DNA of 64,000 nucleotides from Papilionanthe hookeriana x Papilionanthe teres (GCA_022702705.1 CM040424.1:76139452-76203451), one strand, 5' to 3'; positions 21,967-35,700 are shown, counted from the stretch's first letter. Program-made: numbers and translations. Notes: generated by a model from the sequence alone, not told the origin.

Positions 21967-22635
21967 TCCAAGTGAAGGAATTGATTTTAAAATAAATTAA
22001 AGTGATAAATTAAACATTCAAATAAAATTAATCACCAAAAACAAAAAGCAAATCACTCAGTAGCAGATGAATGTTCTAACACACATCAAGAATTGTTTTG
22101 TCTTCCATGAGCTTTAAGTTGATTGTGATTCATAGTACTACAATACAATGACATTGAATATAAGAGTACATATGAATTTTAGGTTTTAGAATTTTGTTTA
22201 GAACTAGTTTAAGTTTAATATAAATTTTAATTAATTGCCTATGCATTATTTTGCTGAATTTACAAAACAAACATTCTTATTTACATGCACAGCCCTCTAA
22301 TGTTTAGAATCAGGAGGCTATTCTGAGACTAAAATTCTTTAGTAGCAGATAAAGCAGCTGTAATAATGATTAAGATCTTAACAAGCTGGGAAAGACTAAT
22401 AATAATAAAGAAGAAGATGAGCAGTTGCACACTTGCTCTTTACACAGACTTCCATATAGCATCAAACATAGCTGACTGAATAGCCATTTATTTTCCCAAA
22501 CAATAAGATTCGGGGCAGGAAATATAGAGTTTTTACATTCAATAATGATTATTCAGCAGAAGCTGCAGAGAAATGGGCGCAAAATACAGCTTTGATGGGA
22601 AGAATTGGAGCGAGTACAGAACATGTGAAGAGCGG
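21967..22635. other. SDH2 3' flank / 3' UTR region
   Basis: A/T-rich DNA immediately downstream of the SDH2 stop. It should contain the SDH2 3' untranslated region and polyadenylation signals, but no single signal can be assigned. No other gene was seen. Confidence 0.35.
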
Positions 22636-22807
22636 CTACTGCTTGAGCTGAAGCTTTTTAATTGATTCAATCTGCTTGGCAGGATTTAATCCCTTTGGAC
22701 AGGCGTGTACACAGTTCTTTATGGTATGGCACCGATACAGTTTAAATTCATCATTAATGGCATCCAGACGTTCCTTTGTATACTGGTCGCGGCTGTCTTG
22801 AATCCAT
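22636..22807 (-). CDS. SDH2: Succinate dehydrogenase iron-sulfur subunit, exon 2
   Basis: This 172-nt exon completes the codon for Arg225 and encodes residues 226-281 (WIQDSRDQYTKERLDAINDE to KKLQLKQ, stop TAG). It carries Cys251 and Cys257, which with Cys204 of exon 1 ligate the [3Fe-4S] cluster next to the ubiquinone site, and Cys261, the last ligand of the [4Fe-4S] cluster. KLYRCHT contains an L-Y-R motif of the kind used for iron-sulfur cluster delivery. The acceptor is a T-rich tract ending TTCCAG (22808-22813). Splicing to exon 1 gives an unbroken frame and the family's usual length. Confidence 0.96.
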
Positions 22808-22897
22808 CTGGAACACAATATAGATAAAATATATACACATATATGTAGTTTTAGGATACTATAGGCAATCAATAATGAACTTAAACTCAACTGAATT

Positions 22898-22975
22898 TAG
22901 GAAGATTTACATATATAAACTTAAATTCCTGTGTATTTACATATCTAACTCTTAAACGACATTTTCTATATACAT
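22898..22975. repeat. MITE family A, single-end fragment
   Basis: GGAAGATTTACATATATAAA, then ATTCCTGTGTATTTACATATCTAACTC match the left end of the MITEs at 3755 and 59618. No right end is found nearby, so it is a fragment. Confidence 0.5.
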
Positions 22976-22979
22976 ATAT

Positions 22980-24540
22980 GTGGTTTTAGGATGACTGCTA
23001 CGAATTCATCCTTACAAAGTTGGGATACACTAATACTTGTTAAAATTAAGGCGAGTGTAATAAATTATTGCCTTAAAATTGGATTATAGTTTCAATGAAT
23101 TGCCAAATTTAATTGGAAACCATTTAGATTTAAATGCAGCATGACCCTATAGCTAGAATTAAATTCTATATAAATCATATTCGCCTAAGCGATAAGCTTC
23201 AAACTATAATAACAAACCCACAATTTTCTATGAATATCCTTGTGCATGTCATATATATGAATTGTGAATAATTGCGCAAATGCATTAATTGAATTCTAAA
23301 AAAATATCAACAAGATCTATACATTTCTAAGTTCATATTATCTGTGATGTCAAATGAACTCATTTTGTTGGTCTTGTTGCCAGATGAATTGTTTGCAAGT
23401 TTTGGATGTGTGCTCATTTATTTGACAACATAATAGATCACTCGAGCTTCCATTAACCCCTTCAGTTTGGCTAAAGTAATGATATCCTAAAATTTGATCA
23501 ATCACTTCAGTTCGACCAAAAAACTTATCGAAGAGAGATGCATCAATAGTTCTATTATAAAATATAAAATGAACTATTATAGAAAAATGACTAACATTAA
23601 AAAGAAAGATAGAATTGTTCGTTCTCAATGTTCATGACAAACCTAACATAAAGTCATATTGAGGTAGGAATTGAAATTGTTATGTTTTTAGTAGGGTGTC
23701 AAACTTCTAATTAAGTCTTTTTTCTTAGTTTTTCTATTTTTAGTGAGGGCTAGCTTATATAAGGCTGCCTAGTATGTTAGGAAGGGTTAGAAACTTTTTA
23801 ATTGGTTATAGCAATATTTCCCACATCCTTCCAGGTTAACAAGTGTATACAGTATCCTGAAGGGGCGCATGCATTCTTTCTCTTGGGATTTTCGGTCCAG
23901 CTTTCCTCATATTCTGAAATTTTCTAAAATGCAGATTTCAGTTTTGCCTTATGGTATCACATACTAATGTCACCCCACAATTTATATGGAAATGAGTAGA
24001 ATTAGAATCTTATTTTATATCATCTATCGTTAGAAGATTGGCTAGTCCTGCATTGTGAAATAGTACTCGTTACATCTCTTTTCAAATTTGATCATAAATG
24101 CATACCCTCAATCATTGCAAATTTTATCTTTTCCAAAATGGGCAATAACGCCCTCAACATGATCTAAATTCAAAAAATGCTTAATGATAAATCAATAAGA
24201 CAAATCTATTTTAGAAAAATCCATCTTTAATTATGTAATCTTTATGAAGCAAAGATGAATCGTTATTTAGGTATTCATAAATTCCACCAAATACTTAACA
24301 TATAACATGCTTCTCTTTCATATGATCAAATTCAGCAACTTCAACTTGCATTTTATGTAAATGATAAAAAATTGTACTCAAAGTATCCATATCAGATCCA
24401 AAACTATGCTTATTGACAAAAGAACATTATTGTAGAAATTTCAGTCAGCCTGTCTACATTCCAACTTCTGAGAATTCAAATATTTCAAAACTTCATAATA
24501 AAAATAAAACTCCCTAATTGTAGATAATGTCTTCAATATC
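22980..24540. other. SDH2 intron, nothing recognised
   Basis: A/T-rich DNA with short open frames only. No transposon ends or coding similarity were recognised. Confidence 0.35.
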
Positions 24541-24549
24541 TTGAAACAT

Positions 24550-25420
24550 TCACTATATCATAAAATTTTCTATCATAATTTGAATACTTTAGTTTAGCCT
24601 CGTGCAATTTCAAACAAAAGAATGCAATAGGATGTGAATCCTAGTTAAAACTTCTCTAATACCAACTCGGATGTCAAACATCCTATTAAAATCAAGTAAC
24701 TTTCTTATATGTGAATTTTTAAGTCATTCATTTCAGTAAAAGCCTAAAAACATATTTAGTCAAGTTATTAGAACTCTGAATATCACGCATATTAAAAGAT
24801 TTTGGCCAATTATTAATCTCTTTATCCTTTATGAAAATCAATAAATAGTCCAACCCCTCACACAGCAAAACCTAAAAAAAAAAAGAGTTATAAAGCAATA
24901 CGCTTCATATGCAAATATAATTTATCAGCTTATAAAACCTTAAAAAGTTTCCTGAGATGCATCAAATGAGCATCTGTTGTTTTGCAACAATTTAGAATAT
25001 CATAAAATAAACAATAAATCTTCCAATGAAAATGTACAAGAATAATTTCTTATTCTCATAACAGTATTGAGAGCATTGATTAATCAAAAAAATTTATCAA
25101 CTATTCATATAATCTATCTTGACTTTTAAAAGGAATTTTTCACTCATCACTCTCAATAATTCTAATCTGTGGTATGCATCACACAAATTAGCTCTTCAAA
25201 GATATCACAAAACCATTGACTGTACGTTCATACGTAACCAATATAGAAAATATAAATTTAATGATCTTATTTATTGGCCTACTCTCTACACACATCATCC
25301 AACTTAACATCTTTTTTAGGAGCAAGTAAAGCAAGTAGAACACAGTGACTTGAACTTTTCGTAATAAATCATTTTGTAAGCAACTCATCAACTTTTCACT
25401 TTAGATCAACATGTCGGATG
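24550..25420 (-). pseudogene. Ty3/gypsy reverse transcriptase remnant
   Basis: Several minus-strand segments keep the order of gypsy RT. At 25188-25391 a stretch resembles V-D-E-L-L, P-K-K-D-G-S-W-R-M-C-V-D-S-R-A-I-N-K of the family and here reads KKMLSWMMCVESRPINKII. Near 25100-25190 there is a degraded S-G-Y-H-Q-I-R...W-K-T-A-F-K-T equivalent, and near 24900-25080 LINQCSQYC...FIGRFIVYF. The catalytic F-D-D is lost (VYFMIF). Flanks to about 24000 and 26900 may be further remains, but I could not assign domains. It is very old and fixed inside the SDH2 intron. Confidence 0.6.
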
Positions 25421-25834
25421 AATTCACCCCAAAAATGCGACAAATTATGCAGTTATGATTTAAGAACTAAATCAGAAGCATAAATTTATCCTTTAATGAT
25501 GATAATTCATTAGAAAGTACATTAGGCCAAATGACTTTAAAAAAAAATCTAATAATTGTTTAAGATCATCACACAAAATCACAACTTTAAGTTTTACAAT
25601 ATTGAATTATTAAAGCATAAATGACACCCCTAGCCTACACACTATCACATATGATTGTTTAATCAAAACGTTCAAAAGGTTTTTTATTAGTTAAGAATAC
25701 TAGATTCTTGTTTACATTGAATTTTACCCATAGGCTTTATAGGTTTCAAAACCATCTTTCTTTGATTATCCTAAAGAATTTGTTTAAGATCTACAAAAAT
25801 AAGCAAGCAACATCAAGATCATAAAATTGAAGTG

Positions 25835-26055
25835 TACCCAAATAATAAGAGCAATACCCATAGATACACATACTAAATTATATCAATATAGGTAGCCAAC
25901 TAAATCAAAACTAGCAAGCTTTAAGACAACACGTTGTACTAAATTATAACAAAGCGGCCCAAATAACAAGAGCAACACCCATAGACAACACATCATACTA
26001 AATTATATCAATATAGGTAGCCAATTAAATCGAAACTAGAGAGCTTTAAGACATG
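25835..26055. repeat. Tandem duplication, about 125-bp unit
   Basis: AAGAGCAATACCCATAGATA...TATCAATATAGGTAGCCAAC...GCTTTAAGACA at 25847-25926 recurs as AAGAGCAACACCCATAGACA...TATCAATATAGGTAGCCAAT...GCTTTAAGACA at 25969-26053. Confidence 0.8.
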
Positions 26056-26059
26056 AATA

Positions 26060-27765
26060 TAACAGCTTCGTTTATCCAAGCTACCAAAAATGATCGGAAA
26101 TGTTGTTCAAGCTTCACCATATGAATTTCAAAAAAGTTTGAAATAGCATTCATAAAACCGCTACTGTCAATTATAACCTTACAAATCTTCTTCCCGTGTT
26201 TGAATAGATTTCAAAAACAAAAATTCCCTTCCAATCAGATTGAAACGCAGAAGTGGATATGACGCAGCACATAACACTCAAAGAGTTATTCAATAAAGTA
26301 TCATTAAAGCACTAAAAACTTCATCAAATCCATGAACATCATCAGTATCATTAATTTTGTTATCATCATCATACAAATTTATACCAATATTTCCGCTAGA
26401 ACACATGCAAGTTTAATATCATTACAATGGCGCTTAAAATATGTCTTCGCAAAAATTATAGACCAAGATATAGATACACAGATTTCTACTTAGTATCATT
26501 ATTCATTGTAGTGCTACTGCCCTTAAATGTAGTAGTTGCACTAAACCGAACTTGATAACTTTGAAGAAACAATGCACAACCTGAATATGTTGTAATCGCT
26601 TAAACAAAAAAAACAAAAAAAAAAAAACATTTGTAAGAAACGTAAGTTGAAGGACATACTCAAGTGATGGAATGTGACGAAATGCCATCTTTCTCTACAT
26701 GCCGGTTGTCAAACTAGCTTTAAACCTATGCATTGTGATTTTAGAATCTCCAACGATCCAAAATGGCAACAAAAATTCTTAAAATCTAAAAAAAAACAAG
26801 AAAGTTTCTTAAATTTCGTTCATGTAGTCAATAAAAATTTTAGTGCCTTATATTAGAGAGTTAAATTCATCAAGTATCATGATATGATAAATCCAAATAT
26901 TTTTCCTTCAAATTTTTTTTGTCCATTTTCAGCCCAAGTAGTTCCCTTCCTACTTTCTCTCTTTTACTTATCCATACAACTACTAACTTAAGTATTATCA
27001 GTTAATTTCATTTTGGCAAACCATATTTGACATTCACCAAACACATTCTTTCGTTCAAAGAAATTATTTGCCTAGGGAATAATCAATAAAAGTTTTAAGA
27101 TCAACTGAAGTATCATAGGAGGACACTTCAACTTTAAAAATTTAATGTTTATGATATTCAAAAGCATATTATTAAACACCTCGAATCATCTATCAAGTTG
27201 ATTTCCCTGACTCTTACTAGAATTAAAATTTTAGTGAATTAGATTATTATCATGATTGGAACATAATTCAAGCTTATGTGCACGAACTTTACTCGTTTTT
27301 AAATTGTCAGCTCGTGTTTAACTCAGATAAGACATCATAATTGATAATTCAGACAATTAATTTTAAATAGTTGTTATGATAACATCCCTTCAAAGTTTAT
27401 TATGTTACCCTGCTACTTATCCCCACTTATAAGTAACATTATGACAATCATAAAGCACCAATTATGCAAAAGTACTCAAAGTTAAACTATTTAATACAGC
27501 TAATATGATGCAGAATATTCTTTCATGTAAAAAAAATGTAAAAATTAATAAATCACAAGTTAAATAATTAATCCGAAAACTCAATTTCTTTGAATAAAAA
27601 CAACCAATAGTAGTTCTTTAGCCCAACTGAAGATCGAATCATTATAAAATATTAAAAAATTTCAGAAAACATTTGAAAAGAAAAGTGCAAATAAATTTAT
27701 TTTTTCACGAAAAACAAATTTATGATATACCAATTACAAACCAAAATCAAGAACACTAAAGTAGC
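26060..27765. other. SDH2 intron, nothing firmly recognised
   Basis: A/T-rich sequence, possibly including more of the decayed gypsy element. No domain could be identified. Confidence 0.3.
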
Positions 27766-28125
27766 AATTAATAATTTACATGAAAATGAAAAAGAAACCA
27801 AATTATTGTAGTACAAAAAAGAAATTCAAACCATACACTGGTACAAGGAGATAACTGTGCCTAAAATTAAGTTGTCATATTTATACATTATTCGAAAGAA
27901 TCACAAATACAATTAGCACTCACAAGGATATAAATTGAATTAATAATTTATAAGAAAAAAAAAAAAGAAACAAAATTATTGAAGTAAAAATAATAATAAT
28001 AATTTGAACCATACGCTGGCACAAAGAGATAACTCTCCCTATAATTAAGTAGTCATATTTATACATTATTAGCAAGAATCATGTTATGCAACTAGCATTC
28101 GCAAGGATATAAATTGAAAAAATAA
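27765..28125. repeat. Tandem duplication, about 185-bp unit
   Basis: The block AATTAATAATTTACATGAAA...GAAACCAAATTATTG...CCATACACTGG...GAGATAACT...CACAAGGATATAAATTGAA (27768-27935) recurs as AATTAATAATTTATAAGAAA...GAAACAAAATTATTG...CCATACGCTGG...GAGATAACT...CGCAAGGATATAAATTGAA (27936-28119). Confidence 0.85.
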
Positions 28126-29760
28126 AATTATTCAAGCAATGATAAATTATGAATTACATGTCTTAGATGATTATAATAGGCAAGATAGCCAAAGTTAATC
28201 ATGAGATTAGCATAGAATTAAATTGAATATAACGATGAACTAATTATAATTTAATTTTAAACTCAAAACAATCAAATTCAAGCCAATCACTTTATGGAAA
28301 TTCACGCATCAATATAAATCTATATATATAAATTATTGCAAAAATATTAGTAGTCTCACATGAATCATCTTAATTGTTAACACATATCAATGAATAAGAT
28401 ATAAATAAAAAGGAATATTTAGTTTTACCACGATTATAAGCTTTAAAATGAAAAAATCCCTATTAGTAGTTCATATATTTAATCATAACATCTCAGCATT
28501 CATGTTTCAACAGTAACAATAGAAAGTTATCTCCACATTTACATTCTTCCACAGTTTTAACAATGCATTAAGAGGTTGTTTGGTTTGGTGAAAAAATAAT
28601 CTGGTGCAAAATAACAAAAATAATGTATTTTATTTAAAATACTTTGGAGTTATTTGGTTTATTGTAAAATAAATGCAAAATTTCATATCTTTTTTGTTTA
28701 GGTTGGAGTAAAATAAAAACAAAGTAAAATATGAGGTCAACAAATGCGAGCAAACAGCTAGTGGCGGTAGATATTAGACAGGAATGGGGGCAGGTGAAAC
28801 AGCAGCAGGTAGCAATTGCTGGATGAGGGTGGCGGTTGCTGAGAACGATAGCTGGTCGTCAAAGGTAGATTAACGGTGGCCATCGGTGGCAAGCTAGTGG
28901 TGTCTAATGATGGTTGGAGGGTGATGGCCTGTAGACGACTGCCAGTGGAAGACTACAGCGAGAGGACGACAATCCTAGCAGGCAACCAACAACAACCAAC
29001 ATGGTGGCGAGTGGGTGGCGAAGGCAAGCAGTGTCAAGAGTGTCAGGCAAGAAGCGGACAACATCTTGCATAAAGCTGTGTATTTGGAATTCACCCAAAT
29101 ACGATGGATTCCAAAAACATTGAAAATAAACTACTGAAAGTATTTCAAATGCATTGCAATTTCACACTGCATTTAAAATTTTTATGACTAAACACCTAAA
29201 TTTACAAAACCCTGCAATTTTACACCGCATTCCTTTTGCAACCGACCAATCAACCCTAAATTTAAGAAGTAAAAAATCTGTTAGGAATATTATGAGGTCA
29301 TATTAAAATGCAATCACCTAAAGAGAATTTAAAATACATTCATTAGAGGAATTGAACATAAATTTATTTTCTAGTTAAGCAAGTATTGTGTAAATAGCAT
29401 CAAATTTATCAGCAACCCTCTAAGCAAGGCATGCATATGTCAACAAGTACGTTGTTTAGTCTAATTGATTTGCCATATCATGTACCCAATTCAGGTTTGC
29501 CCATGTTGAACAATTTAGTTTAGCCCATGCCCACTCATCATCGAAAGCAATGTTAAACAAATCAAGATTAGTTCATAAAGTTGAGCTAATCTAGCATTTA
29601 GCGCTATCGATCCCTTAAGATTAGCCAATTGACACAAATTACGGCAATCCATACTAAACAAATTATGATTTTCTTAATAGAAGAAAAACTATTGCATGGA
29701 TGCATAAACTACAAAAATCTAAAAAAGAGTATGACTCAAAAAGATTTAAAAAGAAAAAGA
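28126..29760. other. SDH2 intron, mixed composition
   Basis: A/T-rich flanks surround a G-rich patch at 28760-29070 with GGTGG-type irregular repeats; the small frames there look random. A possible hAT-like inverted end pair (28571 and 29262) is discussed among the rejected items. No gene seen. Confidence 0.3.
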
Positions 29761-29779
29761 TAAAATAAACTTTCAAAAG

Positions 29780-30350
29780 TAGGGCTACAAATAAACCGAG
29801 CAAGCAACAAGCCACTCGTGACATGGCTCGATTGAAGCTTGTTCTGATGGTTCGATTAATTAACAGAATGAGTTTGAACACTTTCATAAGTACCCAATAG
29901 CTAAATGAACAAGTTTGAACACCTTATTGTTTGATTCATTTATGTTCACGAACAATATTATTTAAAGCTTGCGAAAAAAAATTGATTACAGCTTAATTAC
30001 AACTTGTTCAGGAACAATATCATCTAGATATCAATCTTTAGCCTCAATAAATATTGTTTGATATGAGTCATTTATTGTTTTCAACAAAATAATCTTATAA
30101 AGCTCGAGTAAGGTTCAATTAATGTTTGATTAAGATTTAATCAAAGGCTTGACTAAGGCATTGTTAAACATGCAATTAATTAATAAGCTCAATAATCCCT
30201 ATATAAATCAAACTTACATCAAGCTCGATTCAAGTTCTAAAATGATATTTATAAACAAGTTTGAGCTAGAGCCAAGCTAGAACAAGCATTTAATAAATGA
30301 GCTTGAGCTCGAATAGGCACATGCACGACTTAGCTAGGTTCGACTCATTT
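29780..30350. repeat. GCTCGA/TTGAGC-rich dispersed repeat
   Basis: This stretch is dense in GCTCGA, AGCTTG, TTGAGCTAGAGCC and GTTCACGAAC motifs, a composition seen in abundant plant interspersed repeats. A similar repeat lies at 53800-54142. Class unknown to me. Confidence 0.4.
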
Positions 30351-30669
30351 AAGCCCTATTCAAAGGCAACTTCAACAAGTTTCTAGTAATAATCTAGAAG
30401 GTAGTTGTTGTCCTTTTCATTATGTATATGCCACCAAATAACCCCAAGAGTTTTTCAAAACAACATAGAGCTTTTAACATTTTAACGTTGGATCCGATCA
30501 TCCAAAAACTAGGCCTAGACATAATAATGCCACAAATGTAAAGCCACCATCACATTGGAGGGGTCCAACATAACGCTCAAATCCCTAAGGCAATGCTCAA
30601 AAAAGAAGCAAGAAAAAGATTGTTCACAATAGATTTTCTCTGAGTCAATCATATGAATAATATTCAAGC

Positions 30670-30779
30670 CATCCTGGCATAATGGTTGAGAGAATTGACT
30701 TTCAACCAAGTGGTCTTAGGTTCAAGGTCTTGCATATGTGGTGTGTGTGTTTTGGTTATTGTGTGTGGGAAAAAAAAAA
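30670..30779 (+). mobile_element. tRNA-related SINE
   Basis: TGGCATAATGGTTGAGAG (A-box-like, 30675-30692) and GGTTCAAGGTC (B-box-like, 30719-30729) have tRNA spacing and are followed by a GT-rich body and an A10 run. A weaker relative lies at 41390-41470. Confidence 0.55.
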
Positions 30780-30789
30780 GACAAAAAAA

Positions 30790-32280
30790 TTAAATTAAAT
30801 GAAACACAAATTTACTGGAGTCATGCAAATAAGAGAAAAAAAGACTCAGATGAACCCTCTTCCCAAAGGCATCTGCATCTCACTCCACAAAAATAGAATC
30901 TTAAATAAAGTTGGAATACCAACCACCAGTGCATCCCTCACACTATTTAATTGGCAGCTTTTAGAAGTCACATCAATGATATTTCCAAAGTTATAAATAA
31001 CCCTATCCTAGAGATCAAAAACAATATCATTACCTAAATGATCACCTAAAGACAACCCTCCTCCAATTTGGGAGAAATAACTTTCTCCCACAAACCCCAA
31101 AATTATAATTTGCAAACTTTCACCATAAGAATCAACATTCAAAATAGGATAACTAAAACCTTAAACTCTTGTTGATAGCCCCACTGAAAGCTTTCATATT
31201 CCTTTTTAAGCAAAGGAACATTAACTTTTCTTAAGTTTAAGATGTAAAAAAATAAAATAAAAGAAAAAGCATCATGTCCCATAGTTTTAAAGTGCAGATA
31301 AAAGGAAGGATATTCTCAAATTTCACTGACTACAAATATCCTTTGATCTACTATTCAAATCTTTTTATTAAAAGTACATCTGACATCAAGTTCCATCAAA
31401 AACAAAGCAAAATATGGTTAATACAGTGAAGCGGTAACAATCAGTAACAATGCCCACCCTTAACGGTATACATAAGTCAAATAATATAAATTTGCATGAT
31501 TGACGGGAAGAAGATAGAGACGTGAAAATAAAATCAAAATGGAAGCCATATATGGTCCTTTCACATCAAAGTAATATCCATTAAAAAAGAATCATGGCAC
31601 GATAGTGGATACCTTTAAAGAATATAAAAAAAGAACTTCATTGTTATGTAAACGAATCAACATCCTTTGGATCTAAATACCCCAAAGAGAAAAGATCCAA
31701 TAAGCTAACATGTTTGAAGAAAATTAAGATTTTTTCCATGGAAGGGCAATTGAACATTTGAATAAATTATCTCTTCAATGAGAAAAATAATAAGTTAACA
31801 TGGAAAGTTAAATGAGGCATGATACCAAAGCGAAGAGTAGTTTGCCCATTGGAGCCTTGATTAATGATTTTATCAATAAGATGATAGAGCCACATCGAGC
31901 AAGGAAAGATGAGATTTTACAAAATGGTCAGGAGTCTGTTCTTTTAAATGGGTTGCATGTGTAGAACAAATGGAATAAGAAGCTCTGGAACATCAAGAAT
32001 TTCAAAGGAAGGGAGACCATACAAGTGCCTTTCATACTAAAAGATTGAAAACCCTAAAGGGCCACAACGGTCACAAGGAACAAATTTCAAACACCTTGAA
32101 TTAAATTCCAACACAAACCAACAAAGCAACTCACAATACATATAATAAATTAATAGCCAAGATTAGAGCCATCATCCACTAATTTCCACAAGCGTTAATA
32201 CAAGAATTGACCAAGCATAATGCCTAAGTTGATGCTCAACTAACTCAAAAACATAATGAAGCCTACAAGAAAAGAACCAC
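30790..32280. other. SDH2 intron, unassigned
   Basis: On the minus strand, around 30950-31150, short segments (GGGLSLGDHLGNDIVFDL, IIDVTSKSCQLNSVR) look like decayed coding sequence, but I could not name a family. No intact frame. Confidence 0.25.
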
Positions 32281-32760
32281 GAAAACCTAACTAGGCATTA
32301 GCATCTCCAAGCTTCGATTGCTACGGCTACTACAAAAACTAGAGAAACAATTGAAAAGTGCGAGAAATTTGATTCAACATAACTTGATTGGAAATGGACA
32401 TTTAGCTCCACTTCAAACAAGAAGACAATTTAAATCAATTCAAAATTTAACTAGAATATATATTTATACAAAAAATATAACACTTGCAGAATACATAATA
32501 TAGTAATTAAATTTATGTATGAAAACCTAATTAGGCATTAGCATCTCCAAGCTTCGATGCCACGGCTACTACAAAAACTAGAGACACAATTGAAAAGTGC
32601 GAGAAATTTGATTCAACTCAACTTGATTGAAAATGGACATTTAGCTCCACTTCAAACAAGAAGATAATTTAAATCAATTCAAAATTTAACTAGAATATAT
32701 ATTTATATAAAAAATATAACACTTGCAGAATACATAATATAGTGATTAAATTTATGTATA
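32281..32760. repeat. 240-bp tandem duplication
   Basis: The unit starting GAAAACCTAACTAGGCATTA at 32281 is repeated at 32521 with about 95% identity by eye, including the AAACTAGAGA, TTTAGCTCCACTTCAAACAA and ATACATAATATAGT blocks. Small indels distinguish the copies. Confidence 0.95.
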
Positions 32761-32769
32761 TACTTGATT

Positions 32770-35700
32770 GAAAAACAATTTTGAGTCAACTATAAAACAA
32801 ATAATTTCAAGTTGACAGACTCAAAATGATTTCTAGTTTAAGTTGAATATTTATTTGAAGTTAAGCCTAACTTGCTCCAACTTATAATAAATAATATATG
32901 CAGCAATATGTGTGTATGTATACATTTTGATCCAATCAATCGCTGGTTTTCATCCAATCCAAGAATGGCTTAATTTATGTTTAATCTAATCAAGATTTGG
33001 CTCATTAATCAGCTAGTAATTTCAATCTGAGCACGATCAAAGCCAATATAAAGCTAATTGTTGAGTAATCCTTATTTCCAAGTCAAAATATATAATAATT
33101 ATCTATTAATTTTAATTAACTTAATTATATATAAAAAATTTTAAATTAACTGAATTCATATGCTCACAACACCTGCTTCACAATTGTCGTTCAATTGACA
33201 TTTCCATTGCACATGGGAAATCAACATGGGATTTATCCCCTCATTTCCTCTATTCCATGCAAACACACAACCAAAGCACAAAGATAAAGTGAGATAAAGA
33301 GAAAGAGAGCAAGAGAGATGGAAAGAAAAAAATGGCAAGACCGAAGAAATAAAGATAGAGAGGCAATAGTGAAACAAAATGATCGCTCTAGGTGGCTCAA
33401 ACGGCTCAAGCAAGCCTTCCTCACATGTCTTTGACAAAACGCAAGTGAACAAAGGAGAGGTGAGTATGCAGGTGACCTAATTAGAAGAGGAAGAATAAGG
33501 GTGAAGAGAAGCGAGCATTCTACTCCAATAGTGCAGACCTTCTGTGCCAGAGGGCACTCAAGCAAGCTCCTTTGAATTATGAGAGCAAGAAATTAGTCGA
33601 CAGTGAGGAAAAGTAAGATTTTTACGGCTTTAGGTAAAAGTTTGAAACCAAAAATATAAATTTTTATGTTTTATGATGTCTACTTATTTTTAAAAAAATT
33701 TCAAACCCTAATAATTTAAAATGACTGCAAAGATTCTGTTAAAATTGTTAAGGATAATTAAGGAGAAGGCTAAATCAGAAAAGTGAAAAGAAACTTTAAG
33801 GTATAAAATCTATATGCAAAATTAAATATCTATTTTTTTATTAACTGTTTAGTTTAGGTGTAAATTTAAGTTAGATTCTGAAAACCAACAATAAGTGCTC
33901 CTAACTCAAAATAGACAAATTAAATATTAAGAAACATTCCTAATCAAAAGCACTTGATTAATAAGGTTTTCATATATCATAAAATTTCAATAAACTAAAT
34001 GATGTTAATGTATATTGTTTTAGTAAAGTTTATTACCTATATATGTTTAACTAATTCGATGAATTTAATGCTATAATGAAAATCAGTAACAGAAAAAACA
34101 CAAAACAATAAAATTTAATCAAAGCTAATGTACTTTATGGTTAAATCAAAAGACTAGTTTGATCGAGGATAAAAAAAAACAATAGTTATATTGAACGTGT
34201 GGGTAAATATGTTTTTATTTTACATATTTTCTTTATTTCTGAAAGTGCATGTAAATATTTTAAATTGTTTCAGTACTATCTTTTAAAAAGCAAAAATTTT
34301 AAAATTTTTTTTCTTTTCCTTAAAAATGCAAATCCTCATTTTTTTCATATGTTTAATTGTTTAAAGGAAATGTTACAATAAAATATAGCACATGCATATA
34401 CATATGTGGAGTCATCGTCAGATGGAAATGGTTAATGATGCAATATGCCCATGAACGTAAAATGAAATTGAAAATGGAAATGAATGTTGACAATTTTAGA
34501 GGAATTTGAAAAAATTCAATGTGTTTTTTGGTACACATTTAAACGGTGACTCCTAATAACGGATATTATAATTGAAATAAAAAAACGCAACCAGAAAATT
34601 TTTTTACTGTTGCTTTTTTACTAACTATTTTTTACATTTTTTTTAAATATGAATTATTATAATTTAGAAATATTTTATGACCGAGTAGTTTAACTTATAT
34701 TTTCAGCTGCAAATATTTTTTAATAAAATTTCTTTCGGAGTAGATGAATCCTAGAAAATGTGTACGGATGCCAATAAAATTAAAAAGATAGATACAACAT
34801 TTTAATTTTCATGTTTCTTTCAGTTGTAAAATTTTAAATCTGAACAAACTATTTTTAATTAAAGTTTTGTAAAATAGAATCACTTTTTTTAAGTTTTAGG
34901 TACTTTTGTTTAAGAAATAGTTCTTACTTTGTTTGATCGTCAGTTCCTATTTTGGTATTCCAAGCTCCCGGATTTGATCATACAAAATCATAACCCCATT
35001 ACGATTTGATGCAGTAGCCTTCATCAGGATGATTCTTGATAGGTTATATCATGTGACACTCCTAATGTGAAATTAAATAAGATAAAGTTGGCTTCTGATG
35101 ATTATCAAAAGCTCAAAGCCTACTACTACTCCATTGCAGCCTAGAGATTTCTATTCCAAGCTATATAATCATAATCTAGATGAACTTACCAAATAGAATA
35201 ATGATTTTATCCAAATAAGTATCCAACCTACTAAAATCCCATAAAAGAAACTCAAGTAGAAACATATGCTTATCTCCCCCTTTCATTCTCGTTCTACAGG
35301 ATATACCTCTTTCTCTCTTCCCCCTTATGAAGTTTCTTTTCTTGTTCTCCTTCTTTACCCAAATTCCTTCCCGAATAATTCTAAACCATGAACAACACAT
35401 CAAGCATGGTTCAAATGATATTCATCATAGCATCTAATGCATTCATGAGACATTAAGCATCCATATCATTCAACAAAAAAGGAGCCACTAGATAAACCGA
35501 GGCATAACTATAAATCTATTTGAAATATTCGAGGGACACTAATCTAAAAAATGTCATAATACACAATTATAGAAAAGAATGTCATCAACAACATCATATT
35601 GCTAAAAACTAGCAACTTACCTGCTCCATTGCAACATATAATTAAATAATTAAAATATTGCAACCTTAAGGTGGTCTATAGCAATTTAAACAAAGTCCAG

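Noticed and set aside
28571..29262. Possible hAT-like element (GGTTGTTTGGTTTGG on the left, inverted GGGTTGATTGGTCGG on the right)
   Set aside because: Inverted ends match poorly and no convincing 8-bp duplication is present; the G-rich centre looks unrelated.
33156..33565. Two overlapping minus-strand ORFs of 98 and 110 codons
   Set aside because: Low-complexity Ser/Leu/Phe strings from an AG-rich stretch; no domain and no splice context.
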